Source of the DNA: Bacillota bacterium
GTDB lineage: Bacteria > Bacillota > Clostridia > Christensenellales > CAG-138
Length of the DNA stretch: 64,000 nt
Reading direction: 5' to 3'
Assembly: GCA_023459335.1 (NCBI GenBank)
Contig: JAEWUO010000003.1
Span: 1-64,000 of the forward strand
Positions 33,663 through 42,073 of the stretch are shown here, in pieces; within the stretch, counting starts at the first letter, position 1, and each line of letters opens with the position of its first letter. A program made the translations under genes and the position numbers. Under the pieces are notes generated by a model, which worked only from the letters and a program-made list of their open reading frames with translations, did no database searches and was not told where the DNA came from.

Positions 33663-34595
33663 ATGACAAAAATCCGCTACCTTGATATCCAGCGTATGTC
33701 CAGCGAGGACGGCCCTGGTCTCCGCTCGACGATCTTTCTCAAAGGCTGTTCACTCGCTTGCGCCTGGTGCCATAACCCGGAAAGCATCGCGAAGAAGTTT
33801 CAGGTCCACTGGCTGGAGAACCGCTGCATCGGATGCGGCAGCTGCGATAACGTCTGCCTTAACGGCGCGTTGAACCGGGACGAGGCCGGCGTGAAAATCG
33901 ACCGCAGGCTCTGCACGGGCTGCTGCTCCTGCGTGAACGCCTGTCCGGCGCTCGCGCTCGAATGCAAAGGCATCGACGCGGAAGCGGAGGAACTCTGCCG
34001 CGAACTGGCCAAGGACCGCGCGTATTTCGGCCGCGACGGCGGCGTAACCCTCTCCGGCGGCGAGGCGCTCCTGCAGGACGGGGCGGTGGAACTTCTCCGC
34101 CTGCTGAAGGCGGAAGGGATTCAGACCGCCGTCGACACCTGCGGCATGCTTTTTACCGAACAGCTTCAGGCCGCGCTGGCGTATACGGACATCCTGCTCT
34201 ACGATCTGAAACTCATGAACGACGCGGAACACCAGCGCTGGACGGGCCGTGGCAACGCGATGATCCTGAGAAACCTCGGCGTCGCCGCGCTCTGGGCAAA
34301 GGGCAACGGCAGGCTTTGGATCCGTACGCCGGTCATACCCGGCGCGACGGATACGGAGGAAAATATCCGCGCCATCGGGGAACGCATCAACGCCATCGGC
34401 GGCGCGGAGCGCTGGGAACTCTGCGCGTTTAACAACCTCTGCATCGATAAATACAGGCGCCTGGACATCGACTGGGCGTTTCGTGAAACGCCGCTGGTCA
34501 CAAAGCGGCACATGGAGGAACTGCTCGCAGTCGCGCGGAGCACCCGCGCCTGCGAGGACATCCGCGCGACGGGTGCGCTCGGCGGAGAGGAGTAA
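33663..34595 (+). CDS. Glycyl radical enzyme activase (radical SAM)
   Basis: 310-residue activating enzyme that places the radical on Gly804 of the partner. The SAM-cluster motif is C29-x3-C33-x2-C36 (KGCSLACAWCHNP). Two ferredoxin-type 4Fe-4S motifs follow (Cys55, 58, 61, 65 and Cys84, 87, 90, 94), as in activases of the dehydratase and decarboxylase classes and unlike PflA. GGVTLSGGEALLQ and LYDLKLMND are conserved. It begins 1 base after the enzyme's stop, so it is probably translated by coupling. Confidence 0.94.
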   Translation: MTKIRYLDIQRMSSEDGPGLRSTIFLKGCSLACAWCHNPESIAKKFQVHWLENRCIGCGSCDNVCLNGALNRDEAGVKIDRRLCTGCCSCVNACPALALECKGIDAEAEELCRELAKDRAYFGRDGGVTLSGGEALLQDGAVELLRLLKAEGIQTAVDTCGMLFTEQLQAALAYTDILLYDLKLMNDAEHQRWTGRGNAMILRNLGVAALWAKGNGRLWIRTPVIPGATDTEENIRAIGERINAIGGAERWELCAFNNLCIDKYRRLDIDWAFRETPLVTKRHMEELLAVARSTRACEDIRATGALGGEE

Positions 34596-34598
34596 ACT

Positions 34599-35423
34599 AT
34601 GAAGCCTTTGTTTTTCGACAGGATCGACGATTCTTCCGTGAAGATGATGGACTGTGACAGCAAGGTCGGCGTTCTCGCAACCGAAGACGAGAGCGGGTAT
34701 CCGCACCTTTCGTTCATCTCTTCCATTCAGGCGCTGGGCGACCGCGCGCTGACGTTCGGGCAATTTTCGGCGGGCCTTAGCAAACGTTTTGTCATGGACA
34801 GACCTCGCGTTGGGTTTCTCGTACTCAGCGCAGATAAAAAGTATCTCTCAGGCAACGCGACGTATACGCACAGCGCGAACACCGGCAGGGAATTCGACCT
34901 CTACAACAACAAACCGCTCTTTCGTTACAACTCCTATATGGGATTTTACCGTATTTTTTACCTGAATCTAGACCGCATCAGCGCATTGAGGCCGCTTCCG
35001 ATGGGGGCGATTGTGTTCGGCGCAATCCTGTCGCGCGTAAGAGCGCTTTTTCTCAGAAAAGCTGAAAAAAACGCGCTCCCGCCGGTCGGGCAGGCGTTGT
35101 TTTCACAGCTCGATTCGCTGAAATTTCTTTGTTATTATGATGAAAACAAAGATGCGGTTCTGCTGCCCGTCGTGCAGGCGACGAGCGCCGGACCGGACCG
35201 GATCGCGCTGGCAGGCGTGCCGTTCGGCAAAGCACTTTCACATATTCCCGACGGCGCGAAGGCCGCAATCCTCTGTCTGAATCTCAAAATGGAAAGCGTG
35301 CTGGTCAAGGGCCGTTATTCTAAGGGAATTCTGGAGATCGAACGCGTTTATAATTCCATGCCGCCGAAGATGGAATATATCTATCCGCGCGCCGAAACCA
35401 TTGAACCGGTCAGATCGTTTTAA
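34599..35423 (+). CDS. Pyridoxamine 5'-phosphate oxidase-like (FMN split-barrel) protein
   Basis: 274 residues. Residues about 10-150 fit the flavin-binding split barrel: KVGVLATEDESGYPHLSFIS, then ALTFGQFSAGLSKRF and RVGFLVLSADKKYLSGNATY. The C-terminal 120 residues are specific to this protein. Whether it oxidises, reduces or only binds a flavin or heme cannot be told. It is third in the glycyl radical operon, 3 bases after the activase, with GGAGAGGAG upstream, so it probably acts on the same substrate or protects the radical enzyme. Confidence 0.75.
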   Translation: MKPLFFDRIDDSSVKMMDCDSKVGVLATEDESGYPHLSFISSIQALGDRALTFGQFSAGLSKRFVMDRPRVGFLVLSADKKYLSGNATYTHSANTGREFDLYNNKPLFRYNSYMGFYRIFYLNLDRISALRPLPMGAIVFGAILSRVRALFLRKAEKNALPPVGQALFSQLDSLKFLCYYDENKDAVLLPVVQATSAGPDRIALAGVPFGKALSHIPDGAKAAILCLNLKMESVLVKGRYSKGILEIERVYNSMPPKMEYIYPRAETIEPVRSF

Positions 35424-35437
35424 TCGAAACAGGATGT

Positions 35438-35466
35438 GAAAAAGCGGAGGATCGATCCTCCGCTTT
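35438..35466. terminator. Bidirectional terminator, glycyl radical operon / Spo0A_C gene
   Basis: AAGCGGAGGATC-GATCCTCCGCTT perfect inverted repeat; T5 on the minus side, TTTC on the plus side. Confidence 0.75.
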
Positions 35467-35482
35467 CTGCACGCGTGATTCG

Positions 35483-35809
35483 TCAGCCGTTTTGCTGCAG
35501 ATACCGCGCGATGGTATAAAGAAATTCTTTGTTGCCCGGTGGATATTTTCCCCGGTTGAAGAACAACTGGTCCAGCCGCTTTTGATTGCCGAAATTCCAG
35601 ATCGCTTTGATCTCCTCGCGGACGTTTCGTTCGATACGCGCGGGTTTGGTGCTGCAGAGTTCCGCCACCTTTGGATACAATACCCGCGTAGTGCTGGTCA
35701 CCTGTTCCTCCTGCATGATCAGTTCGAGCGTGATCGCCATCTGGACATACCCGAGACGTCCGGTCGGAGCGCCGAGTCGAAGAAGTTCCTGATCGATTTT
35801 AGACCTCAC
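35483..35809 (-). CDS. Stand-alone Spo0A C-terminal DNA-binding domain protein
   Basis: 108-residue protein that is almost wholly a Spo0A effector domain: LGAPTGRLGYVQMAITLELI, LYPKVAELCSTKPARIERNVREEI and AIWNFGNQKRLDQLF align with the helices of Spo0A that read 0A boxes. The phosphorylatable receiver domain is absent. It could bind 0A-like boxes constitutively or compete with Spo0A. GTG at 35807-35809 with GGGAGG 8 bases upstream is preferred over an upstream ATG (35851) with no binding site. Confidence 0.85.
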   Translation of the reverse strand: MRSKIDQELLRLGAPTGRLGYVQMAITLELIMQEEQVTSTTRVLYPKVAELCSTKPARIERNVREEIKAIWNFGNQKRLDQLFFNRGKYPPGNKEFLYTIARYLQQNG

Positions 35810-36161
35810 ATATCTGTCCTCCCTGTCTGATTTCGCCCTTAAAACAGACATTAATATACAAAATACGAAAATACAATGTTTCCGCTATTCTTCGAGATTA
35901 ATCTACAAAATTCGCCTTTTTTCGATTTTTTGTATATACAACAGTGTTTAATCTTCGAAAAAGATCAATTAATATTTACCAGTCGATGTGTGATTATTAA
36001 CACAGTTGCCGGCTTTTTGTTGTATGAACGACGTGATTCTCTACATTGTTTCAGTCTTTTTCAGATTTTCAGTTTTCCAGTCGATTGCGCGCCCAAATCG
36101 CGCGTGATACAATTAAAATAACATTTCAAACAAATCCAATTTTATACGGAGGCGCAAACCC
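35810..36161. other. A+T-rich divergent intergenic region
   Basis: About 350 bp between the Spo0A_C gene and the Fe-dependent dehydrogenase gene. It holds a perfect TTGTATATACAA palindrome (35930-35941), several TTCGA-type motifs (near 35891, 35920 and 35953) reminiscent of half 0A boxes, and the promoter of the dehydrogenase gene. No further gene is seen. Confidence 0.6.
36085..36113 (+). promoter_or_regulatory. Promoter of the Fe-ADH/ThiF operon
   Basis: TTGCGC, 17 bp, TACAAT, followed by a 40-base leader with GGAGG. Confidence 0.55.
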
Positions 36162-37367
36162 ATGCTTTGGAAATTGAAAAAAATCTGGTACCGCGTGTTT
36201 CAGTTTGTGCTGACCTCTGCCATGTATCTGATGCCCTGGCGTCAGCCGGAGCTGCTCACGGGACCGGGCAGCATTAAAAAACTTCCCGCGCTGATTCAGA
36301 GCAAAGGCCTGAAAAACATTTTGATCGTAACAGATTCGGTGCTGCATAAGCTCGGCCTTCTGGATTCCTTCCTTGCCGCATGCGACGAAGCGGGTTTGAA
36401 AGGCGTCGTTTACGACGGCGTCGAGCCGAACCCGTCGATTGAAAACATCGAGGAAGCGCGCAGGCTCTATCTGGAAAACAAATGCGACGGGATCGTCGCG
36501 TTCGGCGGAGGCTCCTCGATGGACTGCGCGAAAGCCGCAGGCGCGCGCGTCGTCAAACCGCGTCAGAGCATCGCGAAGATGGGCGGCACGCTGCGCGTGC
36601 TCAAGCGCCTTCCGCCGCTGTTCGCGGTTCCTACGACTGCTGGCACCGGTTCCGAGACGACAATCGCCGCCGTTGTCACCGACCGCGCGGCGCATCACAA
36701 ATATGCCATTCAGGATCTCTCGCTGATTCCGCATTACGCGGTGCTCGATCCGGAGCTCACGCGCGGACTTCCGCCGCACATCACGAGCACGACCGGCATG
36801 GACGCGCTGACTCATGCGGTCGAGGCGTATACGAACCTCTTCGCCCCGAAGAGCACGGATCGCTTCGCCGTCGACGCGGTCAAGCTCATCTTCGAAAATC
36901 TTGAGACGGTCTATAAGGACGGGTCCAACCTCACCGCGCGATACAACATGCAGCTCGCGGCGTTCTACGGCGGCGCCGCGTTTACGCGCGCCTGCGTGGG
37001 CTACGTGCACGGCGTCGCGCATACGCTCGGCGGACTATACGGCACGCCGCACGGCCTCGCCAATGCGGTGATTCTTCCTTACGTTATGGAAGCGTTCGGT
37101 CCCGCGGTGTATTATAAACTCGCGCGTCTGGCGGAAGCGGTCGGAATCAACGGCAAGGACGATGAGGAAAAAGCCAAAGCGTTTATCCGCGAAATCCGCC
37201 GTATGAACACGGATATGCGTATTCAGGATAAGTTCGATTTCATTCAGGAGAGCGATATCCCGCAGATGATCAAGTGGGCGATGAAGGAAGCAAATCCCAT
37301 CTACCCTGTCCCCGCACTCTGGCACGAGCCGGAATTCCGCGCGCTGATTTCGCGCATCCGCTCGTAA
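36162..37367 (+). CDS. Iron-containing alcohol dehydrogenase
   Basis: 401-residue group III alcohol dehydrogenase. GGGSSMDCAKAAGA (about 112-125) binds NAD(P), PTTAGTGSETT (about 159-169) is the family signature, and metal ligands are expected in GMDALTHAVEAY, YVHGVAHTLGG and TPHGLANAV. The N-terminal 30 residues (LWKLKKIWYRVFQFVLTSAMYLMP) form an unusual hydrophobic extension that could associate with the membrane. The substrate is unknown; butanol, propanediol and methanol-type enzymes all share this fold. It leads a two-gene unit with the ThiF-like gene 4 bases downstream. Confidence 0.92.
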   Translation: MLWKLKKIWYRVFQFVLTSAMYLMPWRQPELLTGPGSIKKLPALIQSKGLKNILIVTDSVLHKLGLLDSFLAACDEAGLKGVVYDGVEPNPSIENIEEARRLYLENKCDGIVAFGGGSSMDCAKAAGARVVKPRQSIAKMGGTLRVLKRLPPLFAVPTTAGTGSETTIAAVVTDRAAHHKYAIQDLSLIPHYAVLDPELTRGLPPHITSTTGMDALTHAVEAYTNLFAPKSTDRFAVDAVKLIFENLETVYKDGSNLTARYNMQLAAFYGGAAFTRACVGYVHGVAHTLGGLYGTPHGLANAVILPYVMEAFGPAVYYKLARLAEAVGINGKDDEEKAKAFIREIRRMNTDMRIQDKFDFIQESDIPQMIKWAMKEANPIYPVPALWHEPEFRALISRIRS

Positions 37368-37371
37368 CGTC

Positions 37372-38100
37372 ATGGCCGTTGGCAGGTACGATCGTCAGAT
37401 CCTTCTGCCTGAGATCGGCGTCGCCGGTCAGGCGCGCCTGAACGCGGCCTCCGCGCTCGTCGTCGGCTGCGGCGGGCTGGGTTCCACGCTGCTGTACTGC
37501 CTGAGCGGCATCGGAATCGGCCGCATCGGGTTTTGCGACGGGGACGTCGTTTCCGAAAGCAACCTCAACCGCCAGTTCCTTCACACGCCCGCCGACATCG
37601 GGCGCAGCAAAACGCAGTCCGCGTTTGAAAAGCTCTCCGCCTTCGCACCCGAACTGTCTTTCGAGCCGTTCAATCTCTATTTCACCGAGGAAAACGGGGC
37701 GGCGATCGTATCGAAATTCGATGTCGTGCTGCTCGCGGTGGATTCCGTCATTTCGCGTCTCGCCGTCAACCGCGCGTGCGTCTCCCTTGGCGTTCCTCTG
37801 GTGGACGCAGGCGTCAGCGGCTTCCGCGGCTCGGTGTTCGCGGTGCGCCCCGGTAAAACCGCTTGTCTCGCGTGTTTTTATGCTGAAACATCGTCTTTGG
37901 ACGAACCGGTTCCCAGCTTTGCGCCAGTCGTCTCCGCAGTCGCCTCTCTGGAGGCGCAGTGCGGGGCAAACATCCTGCTCGATTTGCCAAACCCGACGGA
38001 CGGGAAGCTGCTGTTTCTGGATGCCGCTTCCATGACGACCGATCTGGTGCCGATCGCAAAAACCGAAACCTGCCCCGTTTGCGGAAAGATTCGTATGTAA
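37372..38100 (+). CDS. ThiF/MoeB/HesA-family E1-like adenylyltransferase
   Basis: 242-residue E1-like enzyme. The ATP-binding GCGGLGS (about 33-39) and DGDVVSESNLNRQFLH are intact, and paired CxxC motifs (CLAC about 164-167 and CPVC near the C-terminus) form the zinc site. It adenylates the C-terminal glycine of a ubiquitin-like sulfur carrier in thiamin, molybdopterin or related pathways. No carrier protein gene lies nearby. There is no C-terminal rhodanese domain. It starts 4 bases after the dehydrogenase stop without its own ribosome binding site, so it depends on coupling. Confidence 0.88.
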   Translation: MAVGRYDRQILLPEIGVAGQARLNAASALVVGCGGLGSTLLYCLSGIGIGRIGFCDGDVVSESNLNRQFLHTPADIGRSKTQSAFEKLSAFAPELSFEPFNLYFTEENGAAIVSKFDVVLLAVDSVISRLAVNRACVSLGVPLVDAGVSGFRGSVFAVRPGKTACLACFYAETSSLDEPVPSFAPVVSAVASLEAQCGANILLDLPNPTDGKLLFLDAASMTTDLVPIAKTETCPVCGKIRM

Positions 38101-38106
38101 GTGAAT

Positions 38107-38143
38107 CAAAAACAGGCGCGCAAAAATACGCGCCTGTTTTTTG
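38107..38143. terminator. Strong bidirectional terminator
   Basis: AAAAACAGGCGCG / CGCGCCTGTTTTTT with a short A-rich loop. Confidence 0.9.
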
Positions 38144-38148
38144 ATTGC

Positions 38149-38739
38149 TCAGAATCGAAGGATCGGCGCCTTTGCCAGATTGAGCACGGCAGCGGTTAAT
38201 CCGGCGATCGGCAGAAACACGAACATCGCGAGCATCATCGCCAGTTCGTAAAAAATATTGCTGCGCGGGTCTGCCTTCCCGCGGAACCGAAGAAGGAATG
38301 AACCGGACGGGATGCCCGTCGCGTTGCCCATCATGATCATCCGCGTGACCGCGAGCACGCCGTACGCGCCCGTTTCGCCGTAGGCCGAAACGATCCGGTC
38401 CCAACTCTCTCGCGAGGGTTTCCCTCGCGTGTCCGCGTAGTGCTGCGCGAATAGAACGCCGTCCAGTTCGTGTTCCGGTACGTCGGCGAAGCTGCCTCCG
38501 AGCATATTCCGTATCTCCTCCGCGGAGAACCCTTCCTCAAGCGCGACGCGCGTATGATAATACGAGCACACCGCGCATCCGTTGACTTCGGTTACGGCGA
38601 GCATGATCCTCTCCAGAAACGCTTTATTCATCTTTCCCGCTTTTTTCGCCTTTTTCAGGAGCGGAATCGAACGAAACGCCAGCGTCATGATGCGAAACAG
38701 TTCTATCATCGAGAATAATTTTTTGCCGGATGTCTTCAT
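38149..38739 (-). CDS. Carboxymuconolactone decarboxylase/AhpD-like protein
   Basis: 196-residue protein with the AhpD-type redox motif VNGCAVCSYYHTRVALEEG (Cys-x2-Cys plus His, about 55-70) and an unusually long C-terminus containing a membrane helix (about 165-190: FYELAMMLAMFVFLPIAGLTAAVL). It may act as a thiol peroxidase partner or peroxidase. ATG at 38737-38739 has GGAG 6 bases upstream; an ATG four codons earlier lacks a binding site. Confidence 0.82.
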   Translation of the reverse strand: MKTSGKKLFSMIELFRIMTLAFRSIPLLKKAKKAGKMNKAFLERIMLAVTEVNGCAVCSYYHTRVALEEGFSAEEIRNMLGGSFADVPEHELDGVLFAQHYADTRGKPSRESWDRIVSAYGETGAYGVLAVTRMIMMGNATGIPSGSFLLRFRGKADPRSNIFYELAMMLAMFVFLPIAGLTAAVLNLAKAPILRF

Positions 38740-39087
38740 GCGGTTCTCCATTCGTTGCCGAGTCGATCGGCATACTATTTATCTTACGCCGAAACGGGTT
38801 AATCCACAATATAAGTGCGTCCTGAAGATACGAAACAGCGATTATCATCTCCGGGAACAACGGAAACGTGACCCGGACAAACGCGATACGGACTTTGTTG
38901 ACAAAATATTCGCTTGTTATTATGATTCTAATAATGCGTATAAAATCGATATGCAACCGCGGGGCGCGCGCATTGAAAAGAATATTAAAATCAATCGTAT
39001 TTTTCTTGCGTCATTTCAGGGTTCTATCGGTATGAGATCACAGCTCGGTTCTATCTATCAAATCCGGTAAAGGAAACAGGGAATTTG
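38740..39087. other. Intergenic region with promoter, no gene seen
   Basis: About 350 bp between divergent genes. It holds the promoter given separately and a long leader of about 155 bases for the membrane protein gene. The plus-strand open frame across it has no recognisable protein and no ribosome binding site. Confidence 0.6.
38898..38926 (+). promoter_or_regulatory. Promoter of the DUF6020-like gene
   Basis: TTGACA, 17 bp, TATGAT. Confidence 0.65.
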
Positions 39088-40725
39088 ATGAAAGTCAAGA
39101 TGAAAGCAATTAAGTTTCGGCCGATTAGCGCAATGTGTTCGCTGCTGTTGAGTTGTTTCTTTACATTCGGGAGAAAGATCGTCTTTTCCGGTTCCGTCTT
39201 TTCCGGCTGGCAGGAGAACTACTTTAAAGATTTTAACGCGTTTGATCTTGTTCTATTCTTGTTGGCAGCGCTGTTCATTTATGCGGTTCTTTTGACGCTG
39301 ATTTATTTCGCCCCGGCCCTTCGCAGGCTTGTAACAACAAACCGTCCGCGTAAAGCGTCTCCGGTGAAGATTGCGCTGTCGTTTTCTCTCGGGCTTATGC
39401 TGCTTTGGAGTCCGTATTTCTTGTCGTTCTTCCCCGGCTTCGTATTATCCGATTCGCTCAGCTCTATCCGGCAGGCATTGTGGGGAATATCCAGCAATCA
39501 ACATCCGGCTGTCTACACGCTGTTTGTTAAGGTTTTCATTACCGTCGGGCGGCATCTTGGCAGTCTTTCAAGCTTAAATACCGGCGTGTTTTTATACGCG
39601 CTTTTTCAATATGTCGTAATGGCTTTGGTGCAGGGCGGCCTGTTGTCGCTGTTGTATTCTAAAAACGTAAGGCTCGTATATGTCCTCGCGGCTGGCCTTT
39701 TCTTCGGCATCATGCCCGTATTCCCCTCATATGCGCTGATCCTCTGGAAAGACCCTCTGTTTTCGGTTGGGCTTTTGCTTCTCAGCATATACCTGTATTT
39801 CTTTGTGGATCAGCCGCAGGACCGAAACAAAAAATGGATGTGGCTGCTTTTAATCGTCGGTTCGTTTCTCACTCTGTTTTTTAGAAACAACGGCGTATAC
39901 ACCTTTGCAGCGGTACTCCTCTTGTTTGCAATCGTCATCAAAAAACCGTCGCGCGCAGCTTCTTTCTTTATGGCGGGAATGATCGCGCTGTATTTCTTTA
40001 TCAGCGGTCCGGTATTATCGTATTTTAAAGTAGAAAAACCGTCCGTGGAAGCATACGGCGTACCGATTCAGCAGGTTGCTTATGTAGCCGCGCAAAGCCC
40101 CGGCGAATTGACCGGTCAGGAGGCTGCGGTGATCGGTGCAATTGTGCCGCTTGAACAGTACAGCGCGATTTATGATCCATGCCTTGTGGATTCGATCAAG
40201 TTCAGCAGTTCCTTCGACAGAGCTTACTGGAACCAGCACAGCGGAGATTTTTTGCGCACGTATCTCTCCATGCTGCCGAAGCATTTCCCCGCGTATGTGA
40301 AGGCATACTGCCTGGCGACCTTTGGATTCTGGCACCCCTGCCTGCAAAATGAATACGGTTATATCGACCAGTTTATCACGGAAAATACGCTTGAAATTCA
40401 TACGGTGGATTTGATTCAGAATGTGTTCGGCTTTTCCGTTCAGGATAAGCTTCTGGCCTTTCGTCCCATGCTTGGTTCCGGCACGCTTGCCTGGATTATG
40501 CTCGTCTCTTTGACGCTCTGCCTTGAATCAGGGCAGAAGAAGCGTGCTCTGTTTTATGCACCGCCGTTCTTCCTGTGGCTGTTTGTGTTGATCGCCACCC
40601 CGGTCGCGTTCAGTTTCCGGTATGTTTATTTGCTCGCGCTGCTTTTGCCAATGATGCTGATCTATCCTTTTTTAAGCATACCGGCCGGCCGTCACGCTGA
40701 ACAGAAAGAAGAAAAAGAAGCATAA
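39088..40725 (+). CDS. DUF6020-like polytopic membrane protein, probable GT-C enzyme
   Basis: 545 residues with about 12 hydrophobic helices. The external loop after the third helix, FFPGFVLSDSLSSIRQAL then SSNQHPAVYTL, has the D-x-H arrangement typical of DUF6020 and related GT-C-like proteins of Firmicutes. ILWKDPLFS follows in a later loop. A basic and acidic tail (KEEKEA) is cytoplasmic. It may transfer a lipid-linked sugar to an envelope polymer. A GT2 dolichyl-phosphate-type synthase is convergent downstream and could make its donor; this link is inference. Confidence 0.7.
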   Translation: MKVKMKAIKFRPISAMCSLLLSCFFTFGRKIVFSGSVFSGWQENYFKDFNAFDLVLFLLAALFIYAVLLTLIYFAPALRRLVTTNRPRKASPVKIALSFSLGLMLLWSPYFLSFFPGFVLSDSLSSIRQALWGISSNQHPAVYTLFVKVFITVGRHLGSLSSLNTGVFLYALFQYVVMALVQGGLLSLLYSKNVRLVYVLAAGLFFGIMPVFPSYALILWKDPLFSVGLLLLSIYLYFFVDQPQDRNKKWMWLLLIVGSFLTLFFRNNGVYTFAAVLLLFAIVIKKPSRAASFFMAGMIALYFFISGPVLSYFKVEKPSVEAYGVPIQQVAYVAAQSPGELTGQEAAVIGAIVPLEQYSAIYDPCLVDSIKFSSSFDRAYWNQHSGDFLRTYLSMLPKHFPAYVKAYCLATFGFWHPCLQNEYGYIDQFITENTLEIHTVDLIQNVFGFSVQDKLLAFRPMLGSGTLAWIMLVSLTLCLESGQKKRALFYAPPFFLWLFVLIATPVAFSFRYVYLLALLLPMMLIYPFLSIPAGRHAEQKEEKEA

Positions 40726-40813
40726 CAAGATAAGCTATGCTTCCATAAGTCCGATACCGACCATCGAAACGGAGATGTTCAGGGAACTATCATAATGCCT
40801 TTACCGCATTCGG

Positions 40814-41773
40814 TTATTCTGCGGTCTTTTCACGAATGCGTTCTTCGCTGAATTGATGCAGGATCGTTAAAAGATTCAGCTGCATTTCGAATAACTGCTT
40901 GTGTTTTTTAGCTACCGTATCAAGCACAAGCCCGCATACCTCGGCCAGCGCGGAAAGCATCAATATCGTACACGATGCGATCAGGGTAGGAAATCTGGGA
41001 ACAATGCCGGTTTGCGCATACTCCACCAGCACGGGCAAAAACATTACAATTCCAATAAGGAAAAACACAAGCGCTATGATCGAAAAGAACAGCAGCGGGC
41101 GGCAGTCCTTAAACAGCAGAAACGTGGTACGAAGAACGCGAAACCCGTCGGAAAACGTATTCAATTTGGACTCGCTGCCTTCCGGCCTGTCGCGATAAGC
41201 CACGGGTACGGAATTGATAAGAAGATTATTTTCGAGCGCGTGGATTGTCATTTCCGTCTCGATCTCAAACCCTCTTGATAAAACCGGAAATGTCTTGACA
41301 TAACTGTAGCTGAAGGCACGGTATCCCGTCATAATGTCTTTTACATTCCCTTTGAAAATGAAGTTGACAAGTAACCGGACCAATGCATTCCCCATGTTAT
41401 GAAACGGACGTTTGTTTTCCTGGAAATATGTCGAGGACAGGCGATCTCCAATCGCCATATCGGCTTTTCCGTCCAGCACCAAATCGACCATTTCGCGCGC
41501 GCTTTCGCAGGGATATGTGTCGTCGCCGTCAATCATGAGATAACAGTCGGCGTTGATTTGCCGAAACATGGAGCGTATGACATTGCCTTTCCCTTGTCGG
41601 TATTCGTATCGAACCGTCGCGCCGGCTTTTCTGGCGATATCATCCGTGCCGTCTCTGGAGTTGTTGTCGTACACGAAAAAATCCGCTTCCGGCAAAACGG
41701 ACTTGAATTCGGAGATCACCTTGCCAATCGTTTTCGCTTCATTGAAGCAAGGAATCAGAACTGCGATTTTCAT
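40814..41773 (-). CDS. Glycosyltransferase family 2 (polyprenyl-phosphate sugar synthase-like)
   Basis: 319-residue enzyme. The GT-A domain (1-215) begins IAVLIPCFNEAKTIGKVI, has DNNSRDGTDD, GKGNVIRSMF and the metal motif MIDGDDTYP, and GYRAFSYSYVKTFP near its end. Two membrane helices follow (about 225-250 and 265-290), as in bacterial polyprenyl-phosphate mannose or glucose synthases. It would load a sugar onto undecaprenyl phosphate for GT-C enzymes. The ATG has GAGG 10 bases upstream. Confidence 0.9.
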   Translation of the reverse strand: MKIAVLIPCFNEAKTIGKVISEFKSVLPEADFFVYDNNSRDGTDDIARKAGATVRYEYRQGKGNVIRSMFRQINADCYLMIDGDDTYPCESAREMVDLVLDGKADMAIGDRLSSTYFQENKRPFHNMGNALVRLLVNFIFKGNVKDIMTGYRAFSYSYVKTFPVLSRGFEIETEMTIHALENNLLINSVPVAYRDRPEGSESKLNTFSDGFRVLRTTFLLFKDCRPLLFFSIIALVFFLIGIVMFLPVLVEYAQTGIVPRFPTLIASCTILMLSALAEVCGLVLDTVAKKHKQLFEMQLNLLTILHQFSEERIREKTAE

Positions 41774-42073
41774 GTGCTTGCAACCTCATCATGCTTTCAG
41801 TTTTATTTGGCATCATACGATGGTACAATCATGGTACAGCTGAAACAGCTGACTGAGTGGTTGTGTGGATCTATTTCTGATTTTTTTAATGCTCTTCGTC
41901 GATTCTCTCAGTTGATTATAGCCAGAATAATGAGAGCTTGCAATAATTAAGCGAGTCCATCCAGTCGCATCCTGTCACTGAAAAAGAACGGGAAAAACAC
42001 AAAGTTCACATGGAAAAAACTGCTTCTATGCGAACTTATATATCTCGCGCCTACAGAGAGGCCGTTACCGTAA
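41774..42073. other. Leader and promoter region of the GT2 gene
   Basis: 300 bp between pyrG and the GT2 gene. It contains the GT2 promoter, a leader of about 135 bases with a CAGCTG-AAA-CAGCTG hairpin, and an imperfect inverted repeat at 42003-42039 (AAGTTC arms) that may end pyrG transcription. No gene is seen. Confidence 0.55.
41915..41943 (-). promoter_or_regulatory. Promoter of the GT2 gene
   Basis: Minus-strand TTGCAA, 17 bp, TATAAT. Confidence 0.7.

Noticed and set aside
38582..39070. 162-codon plus-strand frame upstream of the DUF6020-like gene
   Set aside because: It overlaps the AhpD-like gene and the intergenic region, has no ribosome binding site and no recognisable protein.
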